Shown here: piece after piece, positions 34,659 to 43,928 of the stretch
Layout: each line of letters starts with the position of its first letter
Position numbering within the stretch: position 1 is the first letter of the stretch
NCBI RefSeq assembly: GCF_030908545.1
Contig: NZ_CP133083.1
Location: forward strand, 2,303,691-2,367,690
Reading direction: 5' to 3'
DNA: 64,000 nucleotides
Source: Nitrosomonas sp. sh817
Lineage (GTDB): Bacteria; Pseudomonadota; Gammaproteobacteria; Burkholderiales; Nitrosomonadaceae
Translations under genes and position numbers: made by a program
The notes under the pieces: model-generated
Databases searched by the model: none
What the model was told of the DNA's origin: nothing
What the model saw: the letters and a program-made list of their open reading frames with translations, nothing else

Positions 34659-37600
34659 TTAACGCCAGGTTACATGAACCGCGCGTTCCATCCAAGCGTG
34701 CTTGATCACCGAAAAACTCCACGGCAAGCTGTCCAGCAACATATCAAATACACCCGGCTCAACCGTTAAATACCATAACCCGTCTTCTTTTAACTGCAAT
34801 ACGCCTTTACGCTGCAGAAAGGTTTCGCGTAACCCGCTGATGGAAGTATTGCCGACGGTTTTCCAATTTTGAATCATGCCGCGCAGCAAGCCTTCAATCG
34901 TTTCCTGTTCACGGTTGTTGATTTCAATTCCCCGGCAAATCGGAATGCCGGTAGTGATACCGCATAAAATCTTATTAAGCGTCAATTGATATTCCGGTGA
35001 CTGCGATTGTCCGTTCACCAGAAATTGCAACAAATGTGCTGCCCGCTCGGCGGCTTGCCGGTCAACGAATACGCCGTCGTCGACCAATTCCAGCAGCGTG
35101 AACAACCGCGGCAGATATGGCGCGGCCAATACCATTCCGGCATTATCGATGAAGATCTCTTCGTAGATATCACCGTATCGCGATGTTTTCATAAGAGAAT
35201 CCCAGTTAACCGGCGGCGATGCTTGATGCGCCGATAACTCTGCGGCGGCGCCCCCTACCTCTTGCCGCTGTATCCCGCCGGATTCCTCGTGAAATCCCGG
35301 AGTTGCGGCAGATTGCGAAATCATGTGCTGCAACATCGCGTGCAACGCACCGTAGGCTTTGATCTGTTCCAGTTTCTCGTGCCAGGCTAGAAGTACTTGC
35401 TCCGGTGCCGTGCCATCCGATACCGCACGCGCCAGTGCGCGGAGATAAGTTGCCGGCTCGAATGCCTGATCTTCTTGCATCAGGCAGCCGGCAATTGCGG
35501 CCCGCTGCAGCCGGTATCGCCACTGCGCCTGATTCCGCGTTACTTCCAGATCCGCTACCTCGTGCAGTTCGGCGCCATGCGACAGCAAGCTTTCAACGAT
35601 CCGCGCCGCCTGCGGTTGCAGCCAATAAATGATTTCGAGTACCAATGCCGGCGGTAATTTACCGGCCAGTTCATCCAGTTCCATGCTGCTTAGCAGCTCC
35701 CGCAGCCGTTGCCGCAATTCCGTAACACGCATGCCGGTCACGCTCGGCCGTCCGGTTTCTTGCAGCAGCCCGGCCTGTTGCAGTCCGCTCAATAGCTTTC
35801 GATAAGCTGCGGCATACACCGCTTCAAGCTGCCGCTCCGGTGCGCTGTCCGTTAATGCTGTTTGCGGCGGGTCTGCTTTGCGTGGCTTGGCTGCTTCCGC
35901 TTCCGCCATGGCGGCTTGCGTATCGCCCGGGGTTTCTTTACTCTCGGTGCCGCCGCTATCGGCGTCCCGCTGCACCGCTGTTGCAATCGCCTCTACGTCA
36001 ATTTCACGGTTCTGCAGCATCGCTTCCAGCACCTTCCGGTAGTAGGCGCGCTGATCGGTTATGCCGGTTATCCGCACCGCCCGCTGGTCGATGCTTTGCA
36101 GAAAAAGCTGATGATCGGCATCTGAAGTAGCCGTTTCAGTCTGCAACAATCCTTCGATCAGGCTGCGCAAGTCTTCCACGCGCAGATGCGCTGCTGTCAA
36201 ATCGTAGCGGCCGCGGCGTAAATCCTGATAGAAATGCTGCAGTTGTTGCGGGTGCTTGATCGATAGTTGCTGCAGATGTTGCCGCAATGGCTGTTGCGCC
36301 GCATCAGCCGCGCCGGTCAGGAGCTGCTGTTGCAATAGCCAGGCGGTTTCGTCTTCCGCTGGCTCATCAATCCGGTGCGTTACGCTGCTTCCTTTGGCCG
36401 TTTGCCGTCCGGGAACATTCGCAATCGACAATTGCAGTTGCATGACCAATGTGCCGTAGGATTTGGCGCGCTGCAGCGCCGCCAGCCAGGCGCGCAATAT
36501 TTCCCTCGGGCTTGCTGCATCCGATATGCCGCGGGCCAGCGCATGCAGATAACCCATCGGCTCAAATGCCGCACCGGGTTGCGCCGGCCAGTAGGCCAAA
36601 CTGGCCATCCACAATTTCCGTTGCCACTCCGTACGACTCAGTTCACCGCCTTGTTGCTTCAGCTTGTACAGTTTGCCGCTGTAACTCAGCAAGTTTTCCA
36701 GCAGCAACGCCGCTTGTTCCGACAACACAAAGTGGATGTCTCGCAGCACGCGGTCCGGCAGCTTGATCACTTCGTCTCTCACAGCCGCTGCGCTGAGCCA
36801 CTGCTGCAATTGCCGCCTGAACACTTCCGGTTCCTGATCCGCCCATTTGAGGATCGGCTCCCCTATCTGTCCCATCCCGCGCAACGCTTCCATTATCCGC
36901 GCCAGCGGCGTCTTCCGGTCCAGAGCTGCCCGCCGTGTTGATCGCAACTCACCGGAAAGCGCAGCCGGCTGAGTTTCAGCCGCTGGCATCATCTTGTCAG
37001 CGTGACTGGATGCTGCGGTTGGAACCGGCAATACCGGATTCCGGGTAACTTGGGACAAGTCATCGATCGTTTGCAACATCGCGTGCAACGCACCGTAGGC
37101 TTTGATCTGTTCCAGTTTCTCGTGCCAGGCTAGAAGTACTTGCTCCGGTGCCGTGCCATCCGATACCGCACGCGCCAGTGCGCGGAGATAAGTTGCCGGC
37201 TCGAATGCCTGATCTTCTTGCATCAGGCAGCCGGCAATTGCGGCCCGCTGCAGCCGGTATCGCCACTGCGCCTGATTCCGCGTTACTTCCAGATCCGCTA
37301 CCTCGTGCAGTTCGGCGCCATGCGACAGCAAGCTTTCAACGATCCGCGCCGCCTGCGGTTGCAGCCAATAAATGATTTCGAGTACCAATGCCGGCGGTAA
37401 TTTACCGGCCAGTTCATCCAGTTCCATGCTGCTTAGCAGCTCCCGCAGCCGTTGCCGCAATTCCGTAACACGCATGCCGGTCACGCTCGGCCGTCCGGTT
37501 TCTTGCAGCAGCCCGGCCTGTTGCAGTCCGCTCAATAGCTTTCGATAAGCTGCGGCATACACCGCTTCAAGCTGCCGCTCCGGTGCGCTGTCCGTTAATG

Positions 37601-39674
37601 CTGTTTGCGGCGGGTCTGCTTTGCGTGGCTTGGCTGCTTCCGCTTCCGCCATGGCGGCTTGCGTATCGCCCGGGGTTTCTTTACTCTCGGTGCCGCCGCT
37701 ATCGGCGTCCCGCTGCACCGCTGTTGCAATCGCCTCTACGTCAATTTCACGGTTCTGCAGCATCGCTTCCAGCACCTTCCGGTAGTAGGCGCGCTGATCG
37801 GTTATGCCGGTTATCCGCACCGCCCGCTGGTCGATGCTTTGCAGAAAAAGCTGATGATCGGCATCTGAAGTAGCCGTTTCAGTCTGCAACAATCCTTCGA
37901 TCAGGCTGCGCAAGTCTTCCACGCGCAGATGCGCTGCTGTCAAATCGTAGCGGCCGCGGCGTAAATCCTGATAGAAATGCTGCAGTTGTTGCGGGTGCTT
38001 GATCGATAGTTGCTGCAGATGTTGCCGCAATGGCTGTTGCGCCGCATCAGCCGCGCCGGTCAGGAGCTGCTGTTGCAATAGCCAGGCGGTTTCGTCTTCC
38101 GCTGGCTCATCAATCCGGTGCGTTACGCTGCTTCCTTTGGCCGTTTGCCGTCCGGGAACATTCGCAATCGACAATTGCAGTTGCATGACCAATGTGCCGT
38201 AGGATTTGGCGCGCTGCAGCGCCGCCAGCCAGGCGCGCAATATTTCCCTCGGGCTTGCTGCATCCGATATGCCGCGGGCCAGCGCATGCAGATAACCCAT
38301 CGGCTCAAATGCCGCACCGGGTTGCGCCGGCCAGTAGGCCAAACTGGCCATCCACAATTTCCGTTGCCACTCCGTACGACTCAGTTCACCGCCTTGTTGC
38401 TTCAGCTTGTACAGTTTGCCGCTGTAACTCAGCAAGTTTTCCAGCAGCAACGCCGCTTGTTCCGACAACACAAAGTGGATGTCTCGCAGCACGCGGTCCG
38501 GCAGCTTGATCACTTCGTCTCTCACAGCCGCTGCGCTGAGCCACTGCTGCAATTGCCGCCTGAACACTTCCGGTTCCTGATCCGCCCATTTGAGGATCGG
38601 CTCCCCTATCTGTCCCATCCCGCGCAACGCTTCCATTATCCGCGCCAGCGGCGTCTTCCGGTCCAGAGCTGCCCGCCGCGCGGACTGATTGCGAGTGACT
38701 GCGATATCATGATGTCCCGCACCAGGCTTCCGTCCGGAAATACCCGCGTAGAGTTTTTGCAATGCATCACTCAAAACACGATCAATCTTTCCGGATTTTT
38801 CCCATTGAATCGCCGTTGCCGCCAGCTGCTTCACTAACTGGCGCGGCTCTTGCCACGGTTGCCGGATCGCATTTTGATGGATCAACTGGTGTAATAACGC
38901 TTGCGGATGATCGGGCAGCCGGTTGGCTGACAATAGAAACTCGAATACATGGGTCCACGCCGCGGCCGATTCTTCAGCAGGTGAATACTGCAGATCGCCT
39001 CGCTCGACAAGCGCTTGCCGGTAAACCTTGATAAAATCAGCGAGCATGCCGACATGCATCGGGGTCATGTGGGATAACAGATTTTCCAAATGCTGCCGGG
39101 GAAACTGCGAAATCAGACGTTTCACAGCGATTGTCCGTTCGTCCGTTGATAAACGTTTCAACAGTGTAACCAATAGCCCTCCGGCAGGCCCGGATTGCAA
39201 CAGGCGTTGCAGCATAGTTTCATGCGCCAGCCGATTTGCACCATTGATGTGCCAGGGTAAAGCGCCGGTTAGCAAGAAATCCCGCAATCGTTCCAGATCC
39301 GACTGCAATTGGCTGATACGCTGTAAAGGCAACAGAGCCGAGGCTGCCGCCGCGGAATCAGGGGTTTTATTTTGTTGCGCCTGCAAACACTCGCTCAGTT
39401 TTTCCCGCAAGCGCTGCATCAGCACATCGTAAAAATTGTCTTCGGGAATATCGCCCAGATCGAGTTCCAGCCGATCCATGCGCCATACCACGCCGGTTTC
39501 GTCAAATTCGAGAAGCACGCTATCGATAACCGGCAGTAACCGGGTGGTTAACCAGACATTCATATCCGCTTCGAACGTCTGTGCAATGGCCATGGAATCA
39601 AAAGAACAATCAAAAATAAGCGCTTCAATGCAATGCGCCGCCGGCTTATCGCTAAATCCAGCACGCATGGTCAT
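34659..39674 (-). CDS. eCIS tape-measure-type protein with internal 581-residue duplication
   Basis: A 1,671-residue protein, far longer than most family members. The N-terminus matches the contractile-injection-system tape-measure family (IDSVLLEFDETGVVWRMDRL then ELDLGDIPEDNF). Residues about 333-868 and 914-1449 are an identical repeat (536 residues, offset 581), mirrored by the DNA repeat. Within each repeat two related half-modules are seen (ALARGISDAASPREILRAWL and ALARAVSDGTAPEQVLLAWH), so four modules in all. The C-terminal 200 residues are unique, with LPRLFTLLELVDDGVFVDRQ. Tape-measure proteins set the length of the tube and sheath. It overlaps the upstream baseplate gene by 23 bases. 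Frame stays open throughout. Confidence 0.85.
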   Translation of the reverse strand: MTMRAGFSDKPAAHCIEALIFDCSFDSMAIAQTFEADMNVWLTTRLLPVIDSVLLEFDETGVVWRMDRLELDLGDIPEDNFYDVLMQRLREKLSECLQAQQNKTPDSAAAASALLPLQRISQLQSDLERLRDFLLTGALPWHINGANRLAHETMLQRLLQSGPAGGLLVTLLKRLSTDERTIAVKRLISQFPRQHLENLLSHMTPMHVGMLADFIKVYRQALVERGDLQYSPAEESAAAWTHVFEFLLSANRLPDHPQALLHQLIHQNAIRQPWQEPRQLVKQLAATAIQWEKSGKIDRVLSDALQKLYAGISGRKPGAGHHDIAVTRNQSARRAALDRKTPLARIMEALRGMGQIGEPILKWADQEPEVFRRQLQQWLSAAAVRDEVIKLPDRVLRDIHFVLSEQAALLLENLLSYSGKLYKLKQQGGELSRTEWQRKLWMASLAYWPAQPGAAFEPMGYLHALARGISDAASPREILRAWLAALQRAKSYGTLVMQLQLSIANVPGRQTAKGSSVTHRIDEPAEDETAWLLQQQLLTGAADAAQQPLRQHLQQLSIKHPQQLQHFYQDLRRGRYDLTAAHLRVEDLRSLIEGLLQTETATSDADHQLFLQSIDQRAVRITGITDQRAYYRKVLEAMLQNREIDVEAIATAVQRDADSGGTESKETPGDTQAAMAEAEAAKPRKADPPQTALTDSAPERQLEAVYAAAYRKLLSGLQQAGLLQETGRPSVTGMRVTELRQRLRELLSSMELDELAGKLPPALVLEIIYWLQPQAARIVESLLSHGAELHEVADLEVTRNQAQWRYRLQRAAIAGCLMQEDQAFEPATYLRALARAVSDGTAPEQVLLAWHEKLEQIKAYGALHAMLQTIDDLSQVTRNPVLPVPTAASSHADKMMPAAETQPAALSGELRSTRRAALDRKTPLARIMEALRGMGQIGEPILKWADQEPEVFRRQLQQWLSAAAVRDEVIKLPDRVLRDIHFVLSEQAALLLENLLSYSGKLYKLKQQGGELSRTEWQRKLWMASLAYWPAQPGAAFEPMGYLHALARGISDAASPREILRAWLAALQRAKSYGTLVMQLQLSIANVPGRQTAKGSSVTHRIDEPAEDETAWLLQQQLLTGAADAAQQPLRQHLQQLSIKHPQQLQHFYQDLRRGRYDLTAAHLRVEDLRSLIEGLLQTETATSDADHQLFLQSIDQRAVRITGITDQRAYYRKVLEAMLQNREIDVEAIATAVQRDADSGGTESKETPGDTQAAMAEAEAAKPRKADPPQTALTDSAPERQLEAVYAAAYRKLLSGLQQAGLLQETGRPSVTGMRVTELRQRLRELLSSMELDELAGKLPPALVLEIIYWLQPQAARIVESLLSHGAELHEVADLEVTRNQAQWRYRLQRAAIAGCLMQEDQAFEPATYLRALARAVSDGTAPEQVLLAWHEKLEQIKAYGALHAMLQHMISQSAATPGFHEESGGIQRQEVGGAAAELSAHQASPPVNWDSLMKTSRYGDIYEEIFIDNAGMVLAAPYLPRLFTLLELVDDGVFVDRQAAERAAHLLQFLVNGQSQSPEYQLTLNKILCGITTGIPICRGIEINNREQETIEGLLRGMIQNWKTVGNTSISGLRETFLQRKGVLQLKEDGLWYLTVEPGVFDMLLDSLPWSFSVIKHAWMERAVHVTWR
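35329..36935 (-). repeat. 1,607-bp direct repeat unit (distal copy)
   Basis: Identical by eye to 37072-38678 at a fixed offset of 1,743 bases, in the same orientation, in frame within the tape-measure gene. Flanking bases diverge abruptly at both ends (C/T before, T/C after). The 136 bases between the two units are unique and encode a Pro/Ala/Thr-rich linker. Confidence 0.93.
37072..38678 (-). repeat. 1,607-bp direct repeat unit (proximal copy)
   Basis: Partner of 35329-36935. Absence of visible differences over 1.6 kb implies recent duplication, gene conversion or purifying recombination rather than ancient divergence. Translated, it encodes about 536 residues of the tape-measure protein. 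Confidence 0.93.
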
Positions 39675-42600
39675 TTTCCTTTCTATTTTTTACCAGGAAA
39701 GCGATGAGTCTTTTGGACGCATTATTGAGCCGTTTGAGACCCGGCTGATCCGGATCGGTTTGCCGCATGCAGTCAAGCCATATCCGGTAACGCTGCTCGA
39801 AATCTTGCATATAAACAAAATCCAGCCAGTAAAACTGCGGAAAAATATGCGCCGGCAGATTGCTGCGCACGGTTTCTTCCGCGAACTTCCTGAATGCCGG
39901 ATTCGAGAAGCGCGCCGTCCAGGATGGAAAAATCACACTGACCCGGAAATCGAAAGAAGAACCGGAACCGGAACCGGGAACGGGAGCGGTATCCGGTTGA
40001 TCCTGTCCTCGCGGCCGCAGTAAAACATGCTCCAGCAAATGAAAGCCTTCACAGGCGATATTGAGTTGCGTCAACGCATGGCTGAACGTATAAGCATAAC
40101 GGATGGCTTCATCCCGGCTGTCCTTGATCTCCAGTGGCCAAAGGCGCGCCGATTGCGCGGTTTTTAGACATACCAAGGTTTGACCGCCCGAATTGACTAA
40201 CCGGTAATTGCGCAATTCGGTTCCTTCTTTGAATACGCTATCGCTGAGCGGCGGTAATAAAGCCGGAACCGAAAGGCCGGCGAATCTTCCTGCTTCCGCA
40301 ACGATAGATTCCGCCGATTGTTCCATTTCTTCGGAAAGAAAATTGACCGCTTGCGCCATCACCCGATCGGGAATCAGGCGGCTGTTTCTGGCCAGTAACA
40401 CTTCGGTGATGGCGGGCATGCTGCGATATTGTGTCAGTCCCAGCAGAATATTGATACGTTGATGAGCGCCGGCAATATTTTCAATTGCCGCCTGACCGGC
40501 CACCCGTACCGCAGGTTCCGAATAGTTGAAACCCAACCCCCGGTCGCGTGTAATTTCCCGGATACACTTCAGAAAATTGATCTTATTATGAATAATCCAT
40601 TCTTCTGGATTCTCTCGCCAGTAACAGTCGAATTGCAGCAGCAACTTTTGCGGATATTCTTCGCCATGCATCGCCAATAATGTATCCAGCAGCCGGTTTC
40701 TTCGCTCAGCGTAGCCATCGTAGCGCGCCAAAACGGCGGATAGCAAAGTCCGGCTGCACGCTTTTCCACCCGCATAAAGTTGCTCGATGCCGGGAATATT
40801 TTGATCATCCAGAAATTGAGAAAAATAGGATTGGCCAAGCTCCGGGTCTAGTGAAAACAATCGCGGCAATTCCTGCAGATTCTGCAAATAGTCCGCCATG
40901 AGCTGTTCAAAGGGAAACAAATAGGCTTTTAGCTGCTTCGCCCGTGCTTTCACTGCAAGGGGTTTGGACTGCGGAATGCCATAGCGGTTAATCCCATAAA
41001 TCGCCGGAAAGTGATGCTGGATCGAATAATATTCTTGCAGAGGCCGCTGCTGTCCCTTGGGCAGCGGAATCAATTGCGCAAACGATACGCGGTTATTCCT
41101 GAAAGCGTAGTATTCAAAAATTAACTTGCGGAGTTCCAGCCGCGTTTCTTCGAGCAATTCGACATCCTGAGCGCCGCCACCGGAAGATCCAAAACCGGAA
41201 ATACTGCGGCCGGTTTGCCGTTGACTAGCCGTTTGCGGAAGAACCAGCTTCAGCACCTGCTTCGGATTGGCCGATTTGGGGAAGCATAAATCCGGAAAAA
41301 CATACCGGGAAGAATCGTAGAAAATACTGGTGTGTTTTTTATTGTCCAGATCGATCAAATACAGTTCATGGACTTGAACGACTCCCTCGATTTGTTTCAC
41401 CAAGTTGATTAAATCAATCACACCCAGTACTTGTTGCGATCCCTCAAAACAACGATCGCTGATATGCCCGTGACTGGTCAGAGGGCCGCAAAAAATCCGC
41501 TCGTAATCACCCGTCCGGCTGAGAACCGATTCATAGCGGTCGATCTGTATGCCGGAAGAAATACAGTGCGCGCATTTAAGAAAAATTTCGGCATAAATCT
41601 TAGCCCGGTTGTAAGACGGCTGAATCTCCACCTCTCCCGCCAGGAAAAAAGGCATGCTATGAATGATTTCGATACGTTGAATATCTTCGCAGAGATTGCG
41701 ATGTTGCAAAAATACCGTACGTATTTTTTGTTTAATCGCGGCTTCATCAGGCGCCGCAATGGCGTTATCCGGTAATTCAATTTGCGTGAATAAGCCGTTT
41801 CCGATCCCCTGCAGCAATTCATCCAGCTTGTTCAATGCGCGTTCAAACTTTGACAGCGGAATCATCAGTGCCGTCAGCCAATCATTTTTCGCTGGCTTAC
41901 GCTTTACTGGACCCGGCTGTAAAAACGCCAAAGCATTCTTCAGCGTTTCATTCAGTTTGGCATAACCGAATACCGCGTGCATTTTCAGCAGGATCTCGTC
42001 GAAACGGACAGCCAAATCGGCGCTGACTAAAGAATCAATCATCACCGACCAGAGGTTATCGATCCGGCTCCAAATGCTATCGATGCAGGACAAAATTCGA
42101 TCGAGCTGACGCAACATCTCGTTCAGCTGGTTGACGAATTGCGCGGATTCCTGGCTTGCCGGGGTGCAATCATTCACCGTATCCCGTCCACGTTGCACAG
42201 TTTCCAGCCAGGCATCCAAATATTCACCGAGTTGATCGAATTGGCTGCGCACCCGATCCGATGCCCGGCGGATCGGCTCAAGTTTTGCCGGAAATTCCTT
42301 TAGCCGGCTATCATCCTGTTTCGGTTTTTCCGTTCCACTTTGCAGATGCGTTTCATCCAGCTTCACAAAAACCGAATAAAGCCCCTTCGGAGCGGAAGCT
42401 TCCCCGGCAACATAGGGTTCCAGCCAAACATAATCGATTTCGGGAATCGCATCGTATAATAATTTTTGATAGTCGGTTTCTGTAACGGCCGCGCTGGGAA
42501 AAACTGCTTCCGGAGAAAATAATGCATGCCGGGCGTAATCGATCTTATTGTTCTGATCGATCAAATAATCCGGCACTTCAAATCCGGTCCGATACGCTAA

Positions 42601-42780
42601 ATCCGTCAAGCCGTAGCAAAGATGTTCCAGGATGGTAACGCCCGGATCGTGCGTATTGAAGTCAGTCCAGATTTTTCCGCTGAGTTCCTGAACGCTGCCG
42701 ATCGCTTCTTTTCTTAACGTATCAAAATCAAGACCATCCGGATCAATTCTAATCCGCGGTATTTGATCAGACGTTGACAT
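39652..42780 (-). CDS. Afp12-like baseplate protein
   Basis: A 1,042-residue protein. The N-terminal KIWTDFNTHDPGVTILEHLC motif and LAYRTGFEVPDYL are typical of baseplate J-related proteins of the Afp12 type. Long helical region at 130-330, and a beta-rich C-terminal half with PRGQDQPDTAPVPGSGSG near the end, then FDFRVSVIFPSWTARF. Afp12 forms the outer wedge of the baseplate and contacts Afp11 and the fibres. Overlaps: 14 bases with the preceding small gene and 23 with the tape-measure gene. No frameshift. Confidence 0.88.
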   Translation of the reverse strand: MSTSDQIPRIRIDPDGLDFDTLRKEAIGSVQELSGKIWTDFNTHDPGVTILEHLCYGLTDLAYRTGFEVPDYLIDQNNKIDYARHALFSPEAVFPSAAVTETDYQKLLYDAIPEIDYVWLEPYVAGEASAPKGLYSVFVKLDETHLQSGTEKPKQDDSRLKEFPAKLEPIRRASDRVRSQFDQLGEYLDAWLETVQRGRDTVNDCTPASQESAQFVNQLNEMLRQLDRILSCIDSIWSRIDNLWSVMIDSLVSADLAVRFDEILLKMHAVFGYAKLNETLKNALAFLQPGPVKRKPAKNDWLTALMIPLSKFERALNKLDELLQGIGNGLFTQIELPDNAIAAPDEAAIKQKIRTVFLQHRNLCEDIQRIEIIHSMPFFLAGEVEIQPSYNRAKIYAEIFLKCAHCISSGIQIDRYESVLSRTGDYERIFCGPLTSHGHISDRCFEGSQQVLGVIDLINLVKQIEGVVQVHELYLIDLDNKKHTSIFYDSSRYVFPDLCFPKSANPKQVLKLVLPQTASQRQTGRSISGFGSSGGGAQDVELLEETRLELRKLIFEYYAFRNNRVSFAQLIPLPKGQQRPLQEYYSIQHHFPAIYGINRYGIPQSKPLAVKARAKQLKAYLFPFEQLMADYLQNLQELPRLFSLDPELGQSYFSQFLDDQNIPGIEQLYAGGKACSRTLLSAVLARYDGYAERRNRLLDTLLAMHGEEYPQKLLLQFDCYWRENPEEWIIHNKINFLKCIREITRDRGLGFNYSEPAVRVAGQAAIENIAGAHQRINILLGLTQYRSMPAITEVLLARNSRLIPDRVMAQAVNFLSEEMEQSAESIVAEAGRFAGLSVPALLPPLSDSVFKEGTELRNYRLVNSGGQTLVCLKTAQSARLWPLEIKDSRDEAIRYAYTFSHALTQLNIACEGFHLLEHVLLRPRGQDQPDTAPVPGSGSGSSFDFRVSVIFPSWTARFSNPAFRKFAEETVRSNLPAHIFPQFYWLDFVYMQDFEQRYRIWLDCMRQTDPDQPGLKRLNNASKRLIAFLVKNRKENDHACWI

Positions 42781-43093
42781 AGCCGGTTGATACCGCGGTT
42801 GAATGCTGATTACCTTGACGTCCGATCTGCAAGTTCAGATCTTCCAGCAATTTGTGAACGCGATGATAAGGCAGGTTCCCCAGGGCCTTGAGCGAAAGCG
42901 AGAGTTCCGCTTCGGTAAAATTAAATGGTTGCCGCTCCTGCGGAGAAGCACCGGATGCAAATAATTGATTGGCTTGCTGGTTTAATTTACCGATCAATTC
43001 AAAAACTGATTTAAAAGGACATTCCGCGAGCGCTTCCAATAACACATTGCCTTCTTCCAGATTCAAACTGATAATGAATGTGCGTCCGGTCAT
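42767..43093 (-). CDS. Small eCIS-locus protein, unknown function
   Basis: A 108-residue protein starting at ATG 43093, one base after the stop of the fibre-like gene (TAAG ATG). Sequence shows two similar halves (ALAECPFKSVFELIGKLNQQ and ALGNLPYHRVHKLLEDLNLQ), a short internal duplication, each helical. No family is recognised. The tight packing between two baseplate or fibre genes suggests a structural or chaperone role. A longer in-frame start exists at 43168 but lies within the upstream gene. Confidence 0.7.
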   Translation of the reverse strand: MTGRTFIISLNLEEGNVLLEALAECPFKSVFELIGKLNQQANQLFASGASPQERQPFNFTEAELSLSLKALGNLPYHRVHKLLEDLNLQIGRQGNQHSTAVSTGYVNV

Positions 43094-43094
43094 C

Positions 43095-43928
43095 TTACTT
43101 GTCCGTTGTTTGCTGCCGTTTGCGGATGACCTGCGGATAAACCGATTCGGGTTCTTTCTCACTTCCATACATCAGCGGATCATGCCAAAGCCGGGTCATA
43201 TGATAGTTGACCCAAATTTTATCTCCATACGCCGCCTCGACCCGCAGTTGCAACTTATATTCGAAGTTCTCGGTGTTTTCGCCGTTCTGCCAGCGCAATT
43301 CAAGGCGGTTACATTTGGCCCCGTAATGGGATTGATGATAGGTAATATGACCCTTGGTATTATAGGTATTCAGCGCAAACGCGTGCATCAGCGCAAACTT
43401 GCCGTCGGCATCCTTGCCGCCGACACCCGCAACCACTTCAAACGCCTGACAGCCCGTCAGCATTTCGGTGATATCGTGCCAGTTGCCATCAGCGGGAACG
43501 GCAAATTCTCCGCGCTGCCCAACCCGGCCATGAGACGCAATCGTTCCGGCAACATCGAGTTCAAATCGCGGCGCCGCGGTATTAATTCCGACGCCCATTT
43601 TGGCCGCGCTTGCGGATCCGGAATCCGCGGGGTCGATGCTGCGTAAAGTCAATACGTGAGGGTTGCTCGGATTGCCAAAACTTAAATTCGCGGTTGCCTT
43701 ATCAATCCCGACAAACCACATAGAACTAAGCGTCGACATATTTTGATAAAAACTCATCAGCTTTCCATCTCCTAATTGCGAGACTTTAAGCCCGTCTTCC
43801 ACGGTTTTTTCGAACCCGTCGTCAATCAGATTCAACGTTGAATCAATGAGATCGGCGAATGCGACTTCCGATGGCATTCTTCCGTTCTTGAATTTGGCTT
43901 CTAGTGTTTTTCTATCTTTTCGCGCCAT
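43095..43928 (-). CDS. Tail-fibre-like protein
   Basis: A 277-residue protein. The N-terminal 60 residues are helical (AFADLIDSTLNLIDDGFEKT); residues 108-135 have the fibre-type stretch AKMGVGINTAAPRFELDVAG followed by GRVGQRGEF, seen in phage and eCIS fibre or adhesin proteins. The C-terminal 140 residues are beta-rich with aromatic residues (WHDITEMLTGCQAFEVVAGV) and may bind a receptor or carry a chaperone-like domain. Much shorter than Afp13, so host contact may depend on this small fibre or on another gene elsewhere. Overlaps the upstream baseplate gene by 28 bases. Confidence 0.75.
   Translation of the reverse strand: MARKDRKTLEAKFKNGRMPSEVAFADLIDSTLNLIDDGFEKTVEDGLKVSQLGDGKLMSFYQNMSTLSSMWFVGIDKATANLSFGNPSNPHVLTLRSIDPADSGSASAAKMGVGINTAAPRFELDVAGTIASHGRVGQRGEFAVPADGNWHDITEMLTGCQAFEVVAGVGGKDADGKFALMHAFALNTYNTKGHITYHQSHYGAKCNRLELRWQNGENTENFEYKLQLRVEAAYGDKIWVNYHMTRLWHDPLMYGSEKEPESVYPQVIRKRQQTTDK

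Noticed and set aside
35329..38678. CRISPR-like or transposon interpretation of the large direct repeats
   Set aside because: The repeats are 1.6 kb, coding, in frame and without terminal inverted repeats or a transposase.
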